DNA of 64,000 nt, from contig JAGFBZ010000736.1 of NCBI GenBank assembly GCA_018398805.1, positions 186,001 through 250,000 of the forward strand, written 5' to 3'. A program made the translations under genes and the position numbers. This document shows, piece by piece, positions 1 to 12,000 of this stretch. This DNA comes from Hirundichthys speculiger (Eukaryota > Chordata > Actinopteri > Beloniformes > Exocoetidae). The notes beneath the pieces were generated by a model, which saw only the letters and a program-made list of their open reading frames with translations, was not told where the DNA came from and did no database searches. Every line of letters starts with the position of its first letter. Position 1 is the stretch's first letter.

Positions 1-3000
1 GCCATGGCCAACGGGACCACCAGCATGAGGAGCAGAGTGATCTGGGGGGTTAGACCTGCCTGGACGAGGCCCGAGTAGAGGAGGGCACCAGCAACTCCAG
101 CGCCACCAGTGCCTGAGCCCCAGCCTTCCAGTACATTCCTGAGGGAGGAGGAAACCTGTGTTAGCATCCCAGACTCGGGACAGCATCTCTGCTGCGTACC
201 GTGCACCTCTCTGTTCTGCCAAGTTTAACTTTAGCTGCACAGTTCTTGACGGTTTCAGTCTCAAGTCCAGTCCTGCAGGACTCCAGAGCATCAGGGGAGC
301 TCCAACAACGAGCCGCAAAGACCCCATTCCTGGAGGAAAGCTGAACTAGAGCACAGGTTTTACGCAGAAGATCTCTGGAAACTGCGGGGGTGGAGTAGAG
401 CAGGGCCACTGCCGGGCTCACACAAAGACCTGGCATTAAAATGTGTCGCAGAAGATCTGATCACATGTGGCCGACGCTAAACAACATCCCAGGATGAATA
501 CAGATCTGATCAACATTCTCTTGGTGCAAAACCAAGGCGTGCTGAGGCGGATTCAGGGTCTGTCTACGAAACCAAAACTTCAGTCGTCAGCTGAGTGACT
601 GATTTTGCGTGTGAATGACTGCAGTAAAGCTCATTTGACTTGGTTCTGTTGCTGGTGAATCTTTCCTTGGCTTGTACGCAGCCTAATTTCTACTGTACAC
701 ATCTCTTGTTGAATAAAGTTCGGAAAAGAAGGTTTGTGGCAGATCTTCATCTCATTTCAGTGAGTTACTCCTGAACATGCCCATAAAAAGCAGGGCGGTC
801 AGATCTGATCACTCCAGATGAATTGGGGTGTGAGCACAATTACCAAGTGCTCGCCACTTGTAATCTGATTACTCTGAATGGTTGTTGATGCCAGGTCTGA
901 AAGGGTAGCTATAGCACCTCTGACTGTACAGGGACATATAGATCTGCTGTGTTGACAACATAACCCCTGACAATAAAGTACTGAGTGTGGACGGTCCGGC
1001 AACTCTTGTAATACCAGTTTACCACTAGAGTTCAACTCGTCTTAACCGTGACCCTTCTATTAATGTGCTGCCCCCTTGTGGTCAGAAGCAGATCTTTTTT
1101 TTTTTTCTTTTTCTAGCCGAGTCTGTCAGTGAGAAAGATCACAGGCTGGTCAGCGTACTGAATGAGCTCCGAATGTTAATGTGGCATTAATCTAGTTTCA
1201 TTCCTATTTTTCTGGTTATTGAACAGCGTATAAACTTCATCCTTCCTTCTGCTCTTCAGAGCTGCATCGTGATCAATGTCTTGTTGGACACCTGCTGTCT
1301 CTGCAGCATGTTAAACTTCTTTCTTTCTGATGACTTAAGGAGAAACGGCAGGAGTCTTTAAAGTTCAGACTAGGTTTTTTGTTTTTTAAGGAATGTTTCT
1401 ATAGAAAAAGAAGGAAAATAAAATGAAGGGATGTTTACCCGTTGAAGAAGACAGTGAGAGAGAGGAAGGACAGTTCTCCAAGTCCTGAGCTGACACTGGC
1501 GAAGACCACGCCTGATAAAAAAAAAAAATGAAAGAGAACTTTAAGGTACATCCAGTTTAGAAAAAGACATTTGTTTCCACTGATTGACAACAGAATAAAA
1601 TAAAAACTTCTCCTGTCTTAGGTCAGTATTGGGTCTTTGCTTTGTTTCTTGTTTTGGTTGGTCCTCCACAAGCTTCCAACAATATTTTACTGGAATTTTG
1701 TCCCGTTCGTCCCAGGAGAACTGGTGGATGTGACTCCAGTTCCTGGGTCTTTTCTGTGCTGCCCACATACTGTCTGGAGGACTGAGGTCAGGGCTTTGTC
1801 ACCTTCACGTGACCTCCGAGCTTTAACCTGCTGGCCTATGTCTTCAAACAGCTGCTTCAAAACGTCCACAGAATCTTCGTCCCTCATGTCCAACAACAAG
1901 CGACGATGATCCTCAAGTCTGAACACATCAGCTTTAGTGTCATCAGGCCAAATGGGAGTCTCCTTAAATCAGTGCTTCTCAATTATTCTCTGCTGCGCTC
2001 CCCCCCCAGGAAGAAGAAAACATTTCAACTTATACTTCAACTTATGACAAAGTATAACTTTATTCAAATAGTTTTTAGTCTGTAAAGATCTAAAGTGCAT
2101 CAATCCACCGTAGTCTCAGTGAAGTCAAGCGCTACATCAACATCGTCATATTTCCTCGTCTTAACTTTCTACTGACTTTTGTTTGTCTCATTATTCAAAT
2201 TTAAAATACTTTATTATTCCTCCAATAGGGAAATTCAAGTTTCAGTACACCAGTCTGGTGTACTAGGGGAGCTGCTAGTGTCCAGCGCTTCTTTTCATGC
2301 CAGGTCCTGTGGTCCAAGTGCTAACTCCAGGTAACAGCCATTAACAGCCGTTAAAACAGTTAACAGCCGTTAGAACCAGTATATCTCCAGAACAATGACA
2401 AGTGAGATATCTCCAGGTCAGAGGAGGAAACACAGATGAACCAGACCGTCTCCTCTGGGAAGACCGAGCTCCATTCAGTCTGGCGAGCGACGTAGCCGAC
2501 CGTCCCAGAGCCCGGTTCATCATGCGGACCGGACCAGGCCGTTGTCGTCTCCCCCCCGGCGGTGCGAGGCCCCACCAGGTCACCAGACAGCCCCCACCAG
2601 GTCAGCTGACCCATCCGGCGTGTAGACAGCAGGACGGGGGCAGCATGTCGCCACCGCTACGTCGGGGGCTCCCGTCCCGGTGACGCTGCAGCCCGGATCC
2701 AGTGGCGGTGGTTGCTGCGGGTAGCAGTTCAGGGCTACTTAGATTTCCCAAACCAGCCTCCAGCGACACCGTCCATGTCCGCGGCGACACGTCTCCACCA
2801 GCCGCAAGAGGACCGATCCGCCCCCTGCAGACAGTATGTAGACATCCGACTGCAGATCACCACAAACTGGGCACAAACTGGAGCGTCCAGCGTCCAGCGT
2901 CCAGCATCACAGGGATAAGTCCCCGGAGCAGCTTTCTTTTCATCCCAGGTAAATATTTTTCCATGATGGTTTGTTCACGTCTTATCTCCTGCTCAGTGCT

Positions 3001-6000
3001 GTGTGCGCATTTCCGTGCAAAAAAACAGACACAATATCGCTAATACCGCGCACACTGAGATAATGAGAGCGCCACTGCCCCCTACTGGAATATATGTGCA
3101 ATTACACTTTATTCCAATACGTTAAAAAAAGCACGTTCCCCGGGGTCAGACGCGCCTCGCTGGCATCACACCGTACCCCCCCAAGGGGTCGTGCCCCACT
3201 ATTTGAGAAGGACTGCCTTAAATGAACATGTCGGTGTGCAGCTGTAAACTAATCTGTATTGATTATTGTGGTCTTTCTGTCGCTGCGTGACCTTCCAGCT
3301 CAAGTTGTCTTTTACTGCAGATAATGACCTTCTCTTCCTGGTTTCTGTCGGCATCTTTACAAGCTCAGACCACAAGTCTGCACTCCTGCCGATGATGAGT
3401 TCATGAAGGGTTGATCATCAGCATCATCTGGATGCAACTTACCCTCTTAAATCCTGAGGAAGCAACAAGGGAGCATGATTTTATAAAACAGTTTATAAGG
3501 AAACTGTATTCAAGCTCATACCCGAGCCATCAATTCACCCATCAGTCAGGATGCTAAAAACACTTCTGGAAGCGGCTAAAAATCAAACTAAAATGGTACA
3601 ACTGTAGCTGTTCACAGGTGAGAGAGGAAATGAAACTGATGCTCAAGACATCAGGGTTCATCTGGAGTCAGCTCCACCACAAACACTGATAAAACTGCAG
3701 CTGGTGACAGCCGGCCTTACCCAGAATACTCATCCAGACAGCGGAGGAGAAGGACACGAGGAGGAAACTTGTTGCTGCCATGGCAGCGCAGAACAACACC
3801 CGGAAACTGGAATAAAAAAAACAGCAAGTGGTTATCAGTTTTGCAAATATGCGACAACAATCTATGTGTCAGCTCATGTCTTTGAGGGATCTCGGTAAAA
3901 GGTCCAATGGCCCATCCGTGAACTTCCATGTATCTGGGTTTGGGTCCTGGGAGCAGCAAAGTAAGCAGAGAGGCCCAGACCTCCTTCTCCTTATCCAGGA
4001 GGACACGTAGGTGTTTCCAGGCTAGCCTGGATATATAGTGCCTCCAACATGTCCTGAGTCCTCCAGGTCTGACTCAGACCTGGAGGTGGAGCCTTCATGT
4101 CCTGGTACAGCTGTTCCAGACCTGGAGGTGGAGCCTTGAGGTCCTGGTACAGCTGTTCCAGACCTGGAGGTGGAGCCTTCATGTCCTGATACAGCTGTTC
4201 CAGACCTGGAGGTGGAGCCTTCATGTCCTGGTACAGCTGTTCCAGACCTGGAGGTGGAGCCTTCATGTCCTGGTACAGCTGTTCCAGACCTGGAGGTGGA
4301 GCCTTCATGTCCTGATACAGCTGTTCCAGACCTGGAGGTGGAGCCTTCATGTCCTGATACAGCTGTTCCAAACCTGGAGGTGGAGCCTTCATGTCCTGGT
4401 ACAGCTGTTCCAAACCTGGAGGTGGAGCCTTCATGTCCTGCTACAGCTGTTCCAGACCTGGAGGTGGAGCCTTCATGTTCTGGTACAGCTGTTCCAGACG
4501 TTTAGATGGAGCCTTCATGTCCTGGTACAGCTGTTCCAGACGTTTAGATGGAGCCTTCATGTCCTGGTACAGCTGTTCCAGACCTGGAGGTGGAGCCTTC
4601 ATGTCCTGGTACAGCTGTTTCAGACCTGGAGGTGGAGCCTTCATGTCCTGGTACAGCTGTTCCAGACCTGGAGGTCGAGCCTTTATGTCCCTGTAGAGCT
4701 GTTCCAGACCTGAAGATGGAGCCTTCATGTCCTGGTACAGCTGTTCCAGACCTGGAGGTGGAGCCTTCATGTCCTGGTACAGCTGTTCCAGACCTGGAGG
4801 AGGAGCCTTCATGTCCTGGTACAGCTGTTCCAGACCTGAGGTGGAGCCTTCATGTCCTGGTACAGCTGTTCCAGACCTGGAGGTGGAGCCTTCATGTCCT
4901 GGTACAGCTGTTCCAGACATGGAGGTGGAGCCTTTATGTCCTGGTACAGCTGTTCCAGACGTTTAGATGGAGCCTTCATGTCCTGGTACAGCTGTTCCAG
5001 ACCTGGAGGTGGAGCTTTCATGTCCTGGTACAGCTGTTCCAGACCTGGAGGTGAAGCCTTCATGTCCTGGTACAGCTGTTTCAGACATGGAGGTGGAGCC
5101 TTTATGTCCTGGTACAGCTGTTCCAGACGTTTAGATGGAGCCTTCATGTCCTGGTACAGCTGTTCCAGACCTGGAGGTGGAGCCTTCATGTCCTGGTACA
5201 GCTGTTCCAGACCTGGAGGTGGGGCCTTCATGTCCTGGTACAGCTGTTCCAGACCTGGAGGTGGAGCCTTGAGGTCCTGGTACAGCTGTTCCAGACCTGG
5301 AGGTGGAGCCTTCATGTCCTGATACAGCTGTTCCAGACCTGGAGGTGGAGCCTTCATGTCCTGGTACAGCTGTTCCAGACCTGGAGGTGGAGCCTTCATG
5401 TCCTGGTACAGCTGTTCCAGACCTGGAGGTGGAGCCTTCATGTCCTGATACAGCTGTTCCAGACCTGGAGGTGGAGCCTTCATGTCCTGATACAGCTGTT
5501 CCAAACCTGGAGGTGGAGCCTTCATGTCCTGATACAGCTGTTCCAGACCTGGAGGTGGAGCCTTCATGTCCTGGTACAGCTGTTCCAGACCTGGAGGTGG
5601 AGCCTTCATGTCCTGCTACAGCTGTTCCAGACCTGGAGGTGGAGCCTTCATGTTCTGGTACAGCTGTTCCAGACGTTTAGATGGAGCCTTCATGTCCTGG
5701 TACAGCTGTTCCAGACGTTTAGATGGAGCCTTCATGTCCTGGTACAGCTGTTCCAGACCTGGAGGTGGAGCCTTCATGTCCTGGTACAGCTGTTTCAGAC
5801 CTGGAGGTGGAGCCTTCATGTCCTGGTACAGCTGTTCCAGACCTGGAGGTCGAGCCTTTATGTCCCTGTAGAGCTGTTCCAGACCTGAAGATGGAGCCTT
5901 CATGTCCTGGTACAGCTGTTCCAGACCTGGAGGTGGAGCCTTCATGTCCTGGTACAGCTGTTCCAGACCTGGAGGTGGAGCCTTCATGTCCTGGTACAGC

Positions 6001-9000
6001 TGTTCCAGACCTGAAGATGGAGCCTTCATGTCCTGGTACAGCTGTTCCAGACCTGGAGGTGGAGCCTTCATGTCCTGGTACAGCTGTTCCAGACATGGAG
6101 GTGGAGCCTTTATGTCCTGGTACAGCTGTTCCAGACGTTTAGATGGAGCCTTCATGTCCTGGTACAGCTGTTCCAGACCTGGAGTGGAGCCTTCATGTCC
6201 TGGTACAGCTGTTCCAGACCTGGAGGTGGAAGCCTGCCTTCATGTCCTGGTACAGCTGTTTCCAGACCTGGAGGTGGAGCCTTCATGTCCTGGTACAGCT
6301 GTTCCAGGACGTTTAGATGGAGCCTTCATGTCCTGGTACAGCTGTTCCAGACCTGGAGGTGGAGCCTTCATGTCCTGGTACAGCTGTTCCAGACCTGGAG
6401 GTGGAGCCTTCATGTCCTGGTACAGCTGTTCCAGACCTGGAGGTGGAGCCTTCATGTCCTGGTACAGCTGTTCCAGACCTGGAGGTGGAGCCTTCATGTC
6501 CTGATACAGCTGTTCCAGACCTGGAGGTGGAGCCTTCATGTCCTGGTACAGCTGTTCCAGACCTGGAGATGGAGCCTTCATGTCCTGGTACAGCTGTTTC
6601 CAGACCTGGAGATGGAGCCTTCATGTCCTGGTACAGCTGTTCCAGACCTGGAGGTGGAGCCTTCATGTCCTGGTACAGCTGTTTCCAGACCTGGAGGTGG
6701 AGCCTTCATGTCCTGGTACAGCTGTTCCAGACCTGGAGGTGGAGCCTTCATGTCCTGGTACAGCTGTTCCAGACCTGGAGGTGGAGCCTTCATGTCCTGG
6801 TACAGCTGTTCCAGACCTGGAGGTGGAGCCTTCATGTCCTGGTACAGCTGTTCCAGACGTTTAGATGGAGCCTTCATGTCCTGGTACAGCTGTTCCAGAC
6901 GTTTAGATGGAGCCTTCATGTCCTGGTACAGCTGTTCCAGACCTGGAGGTGGAGCCTTCATGTCCTGGTACAGCTGTTTCCAGACCTGGAGGTGGAGCCT
7001 TCATGTCCTGGTACAGCTGTTCCAGACCTGGAGGTGAGCCTTCATGTCCCTGGTACAGCTGTTCCAGACCTGAGATGGAGCCCTTCATGTCCTGGTACAG
7101 CTGTTCCAGACCTGGAGGTGGAGCCTTCATGTCCTGGTACAGCTGTTCCAGACCTGGAGGAGGAGCCTTCATGTCCTGGTACAGCTGTTCCAGACCTGAA
7201 GATGGAGCCTTCATGTCCTGGTACAGCTGTTCCAGACCTGGAGGTGGAGCCTTCATGTCCTGGTACAGCTGTTCCAGACATGGAGGTGGAGCCTTTATGT
7301 CCTGGTACAGCTGTTCCAGACGTTTAGATGGAGCCTTCATGTCCTGGTACAGCTGTTCCAGACCTGGAGGTGAAGCCTTCATGTCCTGGTACAGCTGTTT
7401 CAGACATGGAGGTGGAGCCTTTATGTCCTGGTACAGCTGTTCCAGACGTTTAGATGGAGCCTTCATGTCCTGGTACAGCTGTTCCAGACCTGGAGGTGGA
7501 GCCTTCATGTCCTGGTACAGCTGTTCCAGACCTGGAGGTGGGGCCTTCATGTCCTGGTACAGCTGTTCCAGACCTGGAGGTGGAGCCTTCATGTCCTGGT
7601 ACAGCTGTTTCAGACATGGAGGTGGAGCCTTTATGTCCTGGTACAGCTGTTCCAGATGTTTAGATGGAGCCTTCATGTCCTGGTACAGCTGTTTCAGACC
7701 TGGAGGTGGAGCCTTCGTGTCCTGGTACAGCTGTTTCAGACCTGGAGGTGGAGCCTTCATGTCCTGGTACAGCTGTTCCAGACCTGGAGTTGGAGCCTTC
7801 ATGTCCTGGTACAGCTGTTCCAGACCTGGAGGTGGAGCCTTCATGTCCTGGTACAGCTGTTCCAGACCTGGAGGTGGAGCCTTCATGTCCTGGTACAGCT
7901 GTTCCAGACCTGGAGTGGAGCCTTCATGTCCTGGTACAGCTGTTCCAGACCTGGAGGTGGAGCCTTCATGTCCTGGTACAGATGTTCCAGACCTGGAGGT
8001 GGAGCCTTCATGTCCTGGTACAGCTGTTCCAGACGTTTCGATGGAGCCTTCATGTCCTGTACAGCTGTTCCAGACCTGGAGGTGGGGCCTTCATGTCCTG
8101 GTACAGCTGTTTCAGACCTGGAGGTGGAGCCTTCATGTCCTGGTACAGCTGTTCCAGACCTGGAGATGGGGCCTTCATGTCCTGGTACAGCTGTTCCAGA
8201 CCTGGAGGAGGAGCCTTCATGTCCTGGTACAGCTGTTCCAGACCTGGAGATGGGGCCTTCATGTCCTGGTACAGCTGTTCCAGACCTGGAGGTGGAGCCT
8301 TCATGTCCTGGTACAGCTGTTCCAGGCCTGGAGATGGGGGCTTCATGTTCTGGTACAGCTGTTCCAGACGTTTAGATGGAGCCTTCATGTCCTGGTACAG
8401 CTGTTTCAGACCGGGAGATGGGGCCTTCATGTCCTGGTACAGCTGTTCCAGACCTGGAGGTGGAGCCTTCATGTCCTGGTACAGCTGTTCCAGACGTTTA
8501 GATGGAGCCTTCATGTCCTGATACAGCTGTTCCAGACCTGGAGGTGGAGCCTTCGTGTCCTGGTACAGCTGTTCCAGGCCTGGAGATGGAGCCTTCATGT
8601 CCTGGTACAGCTGTTCCAGACATTTAGATCGAGCCTTCATGTCCTGGTACAGCTGTTCCAGACCTGGAGGTGGAGCCTTCATGTCCTGGTACAGCTGTTC
8701 CAGACCTGGAGATGGGGCCTTCATGTCCTGGTACAGCTGTTCCAGACCTGGAGATGGAGCCTTCATGTCCTGGTACAGCTGTTCCAGACGTTTAGATGGA
8801 GCCTTCATGTCCTCGTACAGCTGTTCCAGACATTTAGAGGGAGCCTTCATGTCCTGGTACAGCTGTTCCAGACATTTAGATGGAGCCTTCATGTTCTGGT
8901 ACAGCTGTTCCAGACATTTAGATGGAGCCTTCATGTCCTCGTACAGCTGTTCCAGACGTTTAGATGGAGCCTTCATGTCCTGGTACAGCTGTTTCAGACC

Positions 9001-12000
9001 AGGAGATGGGGCCTTCATGTCCTGGTATAGCTGTTTCAGACCAGGAGATGGGGCCTTCATGTCCTGGTACAGCTGTTCCAGACCTGGAGGTGGAGCCTTC
9101 ATGTCCTGGTACAGCTGTTCCAGACCTGGAGGTGGAGCCTTCATGTCCTGGTACAGCTGTTCCAGGCCTGGAGATGAGGCCTTCATGTTCTGGTACAGCT
9201 GTTCCAGACATTTAGATGGAGCCTTCATGTCCTCGTACAGCTGTTCCAGACGTTTAGATGGAGCCTTCATGTCCTTGTACAGCTGTTTCAGACCAGGAGA
9301 TGGGGCCTTCATGTCCTGGTACAGCTGTTCCAGACCTGGAGGTGGAGCCTTCATGTCCTGGTACAGCTGTTCCAGACCTGGAGGTGGAGCCTTCATGTCC
9401 TGGTATAGCTGTTCCAGACCTGGAGATGGGGCCTTCATGTCCTGGTACAGCTGTTCCAGACGTTTAGATGGAGCCTTCATGTCCTGGTACAGCTGTTCCA
9501 GACCTGGAGATGGAGCCTTCATGTCCTGGTACAGCTGTTCCAGACGTTTAGATGGAGCCTTCATGTCCTGGTACAGCTGTTCCAGACGTTTAGATGGAGC
9601 CTTCATGTCCTGGTACAGCTGTTCCAGACCTGGAGATGGGGCCTTCATGTCCTGGTACAGCTGTTCCAGACCTGGAGATGGGGCCTTCATGTTCCTGGTA
9701 CAGCTGTTCCAGACCTTTAGATGGAGCCTTCATGTCCTGGTACAGCTGTTCCAGACGTTTAGATGGAGCCTTCATGTCCTGGTACAGCTGTTCCAGACGT
9801 TTAGATGGGGCCTTCATGTCCTGATACAGCTGTTCCAGGCCTGGAGATGGGGTCTTCATGTTCTGGTACAGCTGTTCCAGACGTTTAGATGGAGCCTTCA
9901 TGTCCTGGTACAGCTGTTCCAGACGTTTAGATGGAGTCTTCATGTCCTGGTACAGCTGGTCCAGGCCTGGAGATGGGGCCTTCATGTCCTGGTACAGCTG
10001 TTCCAGGCCTGGAGATGGGGCCTTAATGTTCTGGTACAGCTGTTCCAGACGTTTAGATGGGGCCTTCATGTTCTGGTACAGCTGTTCCAGACGTTTAGAT
10101 GGAGCCTTCATGTCCTGGTACAGCTGGTCCAGGCCTGGAGATGGGGCCTTCATGTTCTGGTACAGCTGTTCCAGACGTTTAGATGGAGTCTTCATGTCCT
10201 GGTACAGCTGGTCCAGGCCTGGAGATGGGGCCTTCATGTCCTGGTACAGCTGTTCCAGACGTTTAGATGGAGTCTTCATGTCCTGGTACAGCTGGTCCAG
10301 GCCTGGAGATGGGGCCTTCATGTTCTGGTACAGCTGTTCCAGACGTTTAGATGGAGTCTTCATGTCCTGGTACAGCTGGTCCAGGCCTGGAGATGGGGCC
10401 TTCATGTTCTGGTACAGCTGTTCCAGACGTTTAGATGGAGTCTTCATGTCCTGGTACAGCTGGTCCAGGCCTGGAGATGGGGCCTTCATGTCCTGGTCAG
10501 GGTTTCCGTTGTCCGGTAATTCCCGGACTTTGTCCGGTAAAATATGCCGAAGTCCGGTATTTTTTAATCTCTCCGGTCAAAATGTCCGGTGAAAATACTC
10601 CTCCCAAGCAAAATTTCAGTTGTAATAAAATAGGTAATTTCCACATCATTTTATGAAAAAACATATACTTTTTTTTTACGAATGAGTAGTGTGTGTGTAT
10701 GTGTGAATGAACGAACGTAGCCTATATGTGGAACGAAACTTTTTTTCTGCGCGGAACGAAACTTGTCGCATTTGTTTTATTAAATCTAACAAACCGCGCA
10801 CCACAACAGTAAGGTCTTTGACATGGCGAAAGCTATTTTCTAAAACGAAAAAGCTCTAATAGCGAGGGTGATGATGAGTCTAACTTTAAAAGGCTATCTG
10901 AAGAGATGGAGACTACCACAGATGATGCTGTGGCTCCCGCCGAAAATATTTATTTATTTTTTGAAGTTATGCTCGTGAGTCAATTGACGGGACTTATTTT
11001 ATTTGAAATAGCCTGTTTTTTAATAAAAAATACTATTAAATGACTTGCATTGATATCGTACTACTGCATATGATTTATTTTTAACCTCAATAAATTAATA
11101 TAGTCTATGTGACCGGAATTTCAAACATTTGTCCGGTAAATTGAAAAACTGCCGGTCACATTGTCCGGTGCCAATTTTTTCTAGCGGAAACACTGGTCCT
11201 GGTACAGCTGTTCCAGGCCTGGAGATGGGGCCTTCATGTTCCGGTACAGCTGTTCCAGACGTTTAGATGGAGCCTTCATGTCCTGGTACAGCTGGTCCAG
11301 GCCTGGAGATGGGGCCTTCATGTTCTGGTACAGCTGTTCCAGACGTTTAGATGGAGCCTTCATGTCCTGGTACAGCTGTTTCAGACCTGGAGGTGGAGCC
11401 TTCATGTCCTGGTACAGCTGTTCCAGACCTGGAGGTGTAGCCTTCATGTCCTGGTACAGCTGTTCCAGGCCTGGAAATGGGCCCTTTATGTCCTGGTATA
11501 GCTGTTCCAAACCTGGAGGTGGTGCCTTCATGTCCTGGTACAGCTGTTCCAGACCTGGAGGAGGAGCCTTCATGTCCTGGTACAGCTGTTCCAGACCTGG
11601 AGGTGGAGCCTTCATGTCCTGGTACAGCTGTTTCAGACCTGGAGGAGGAGCCTTCATGTCCTGGTACAGCTGTTCCAGACCTGGAAGTGGAGCCTTCATG
11701 TCCTGGTACAGCTGTTCCAGACCTGCAGGCGGAGCCTTCATGTCCTGATACAGCTGTTCCAGATGTTTAGATGGAGCCTTCATGTCCTGGTACAGCTGTT
11801 CCAGACCTGGAGGAGGAGCCTTCATGTCCTGGTACAGCTGTTCCAGACCTGGAGGTGGAGCCTTCATGTCCTGGTACAGCTGTTCCAGACCTGGAGGAGG
11901 AGCCTTCATGTCCTGGTACAGCTGTTCCAGGCCTGGAGATGGGGCCTTCATGTCCTGGTACAGCTGTTTCAGACCTGGAGGTGGAGCCTTCATGTCCTGG

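Noticed and set aside
6907..9030. 707-codon plus-strand open frame in the 42-bp array
   Set aside because: It changes from one repeat reading ([14 protein letters not shown]) to another ([13 protein letters not shown]) whenever a unit length varies, which shows no frame is being maintained; it is a consequence of a stop-free 42-bp unit.
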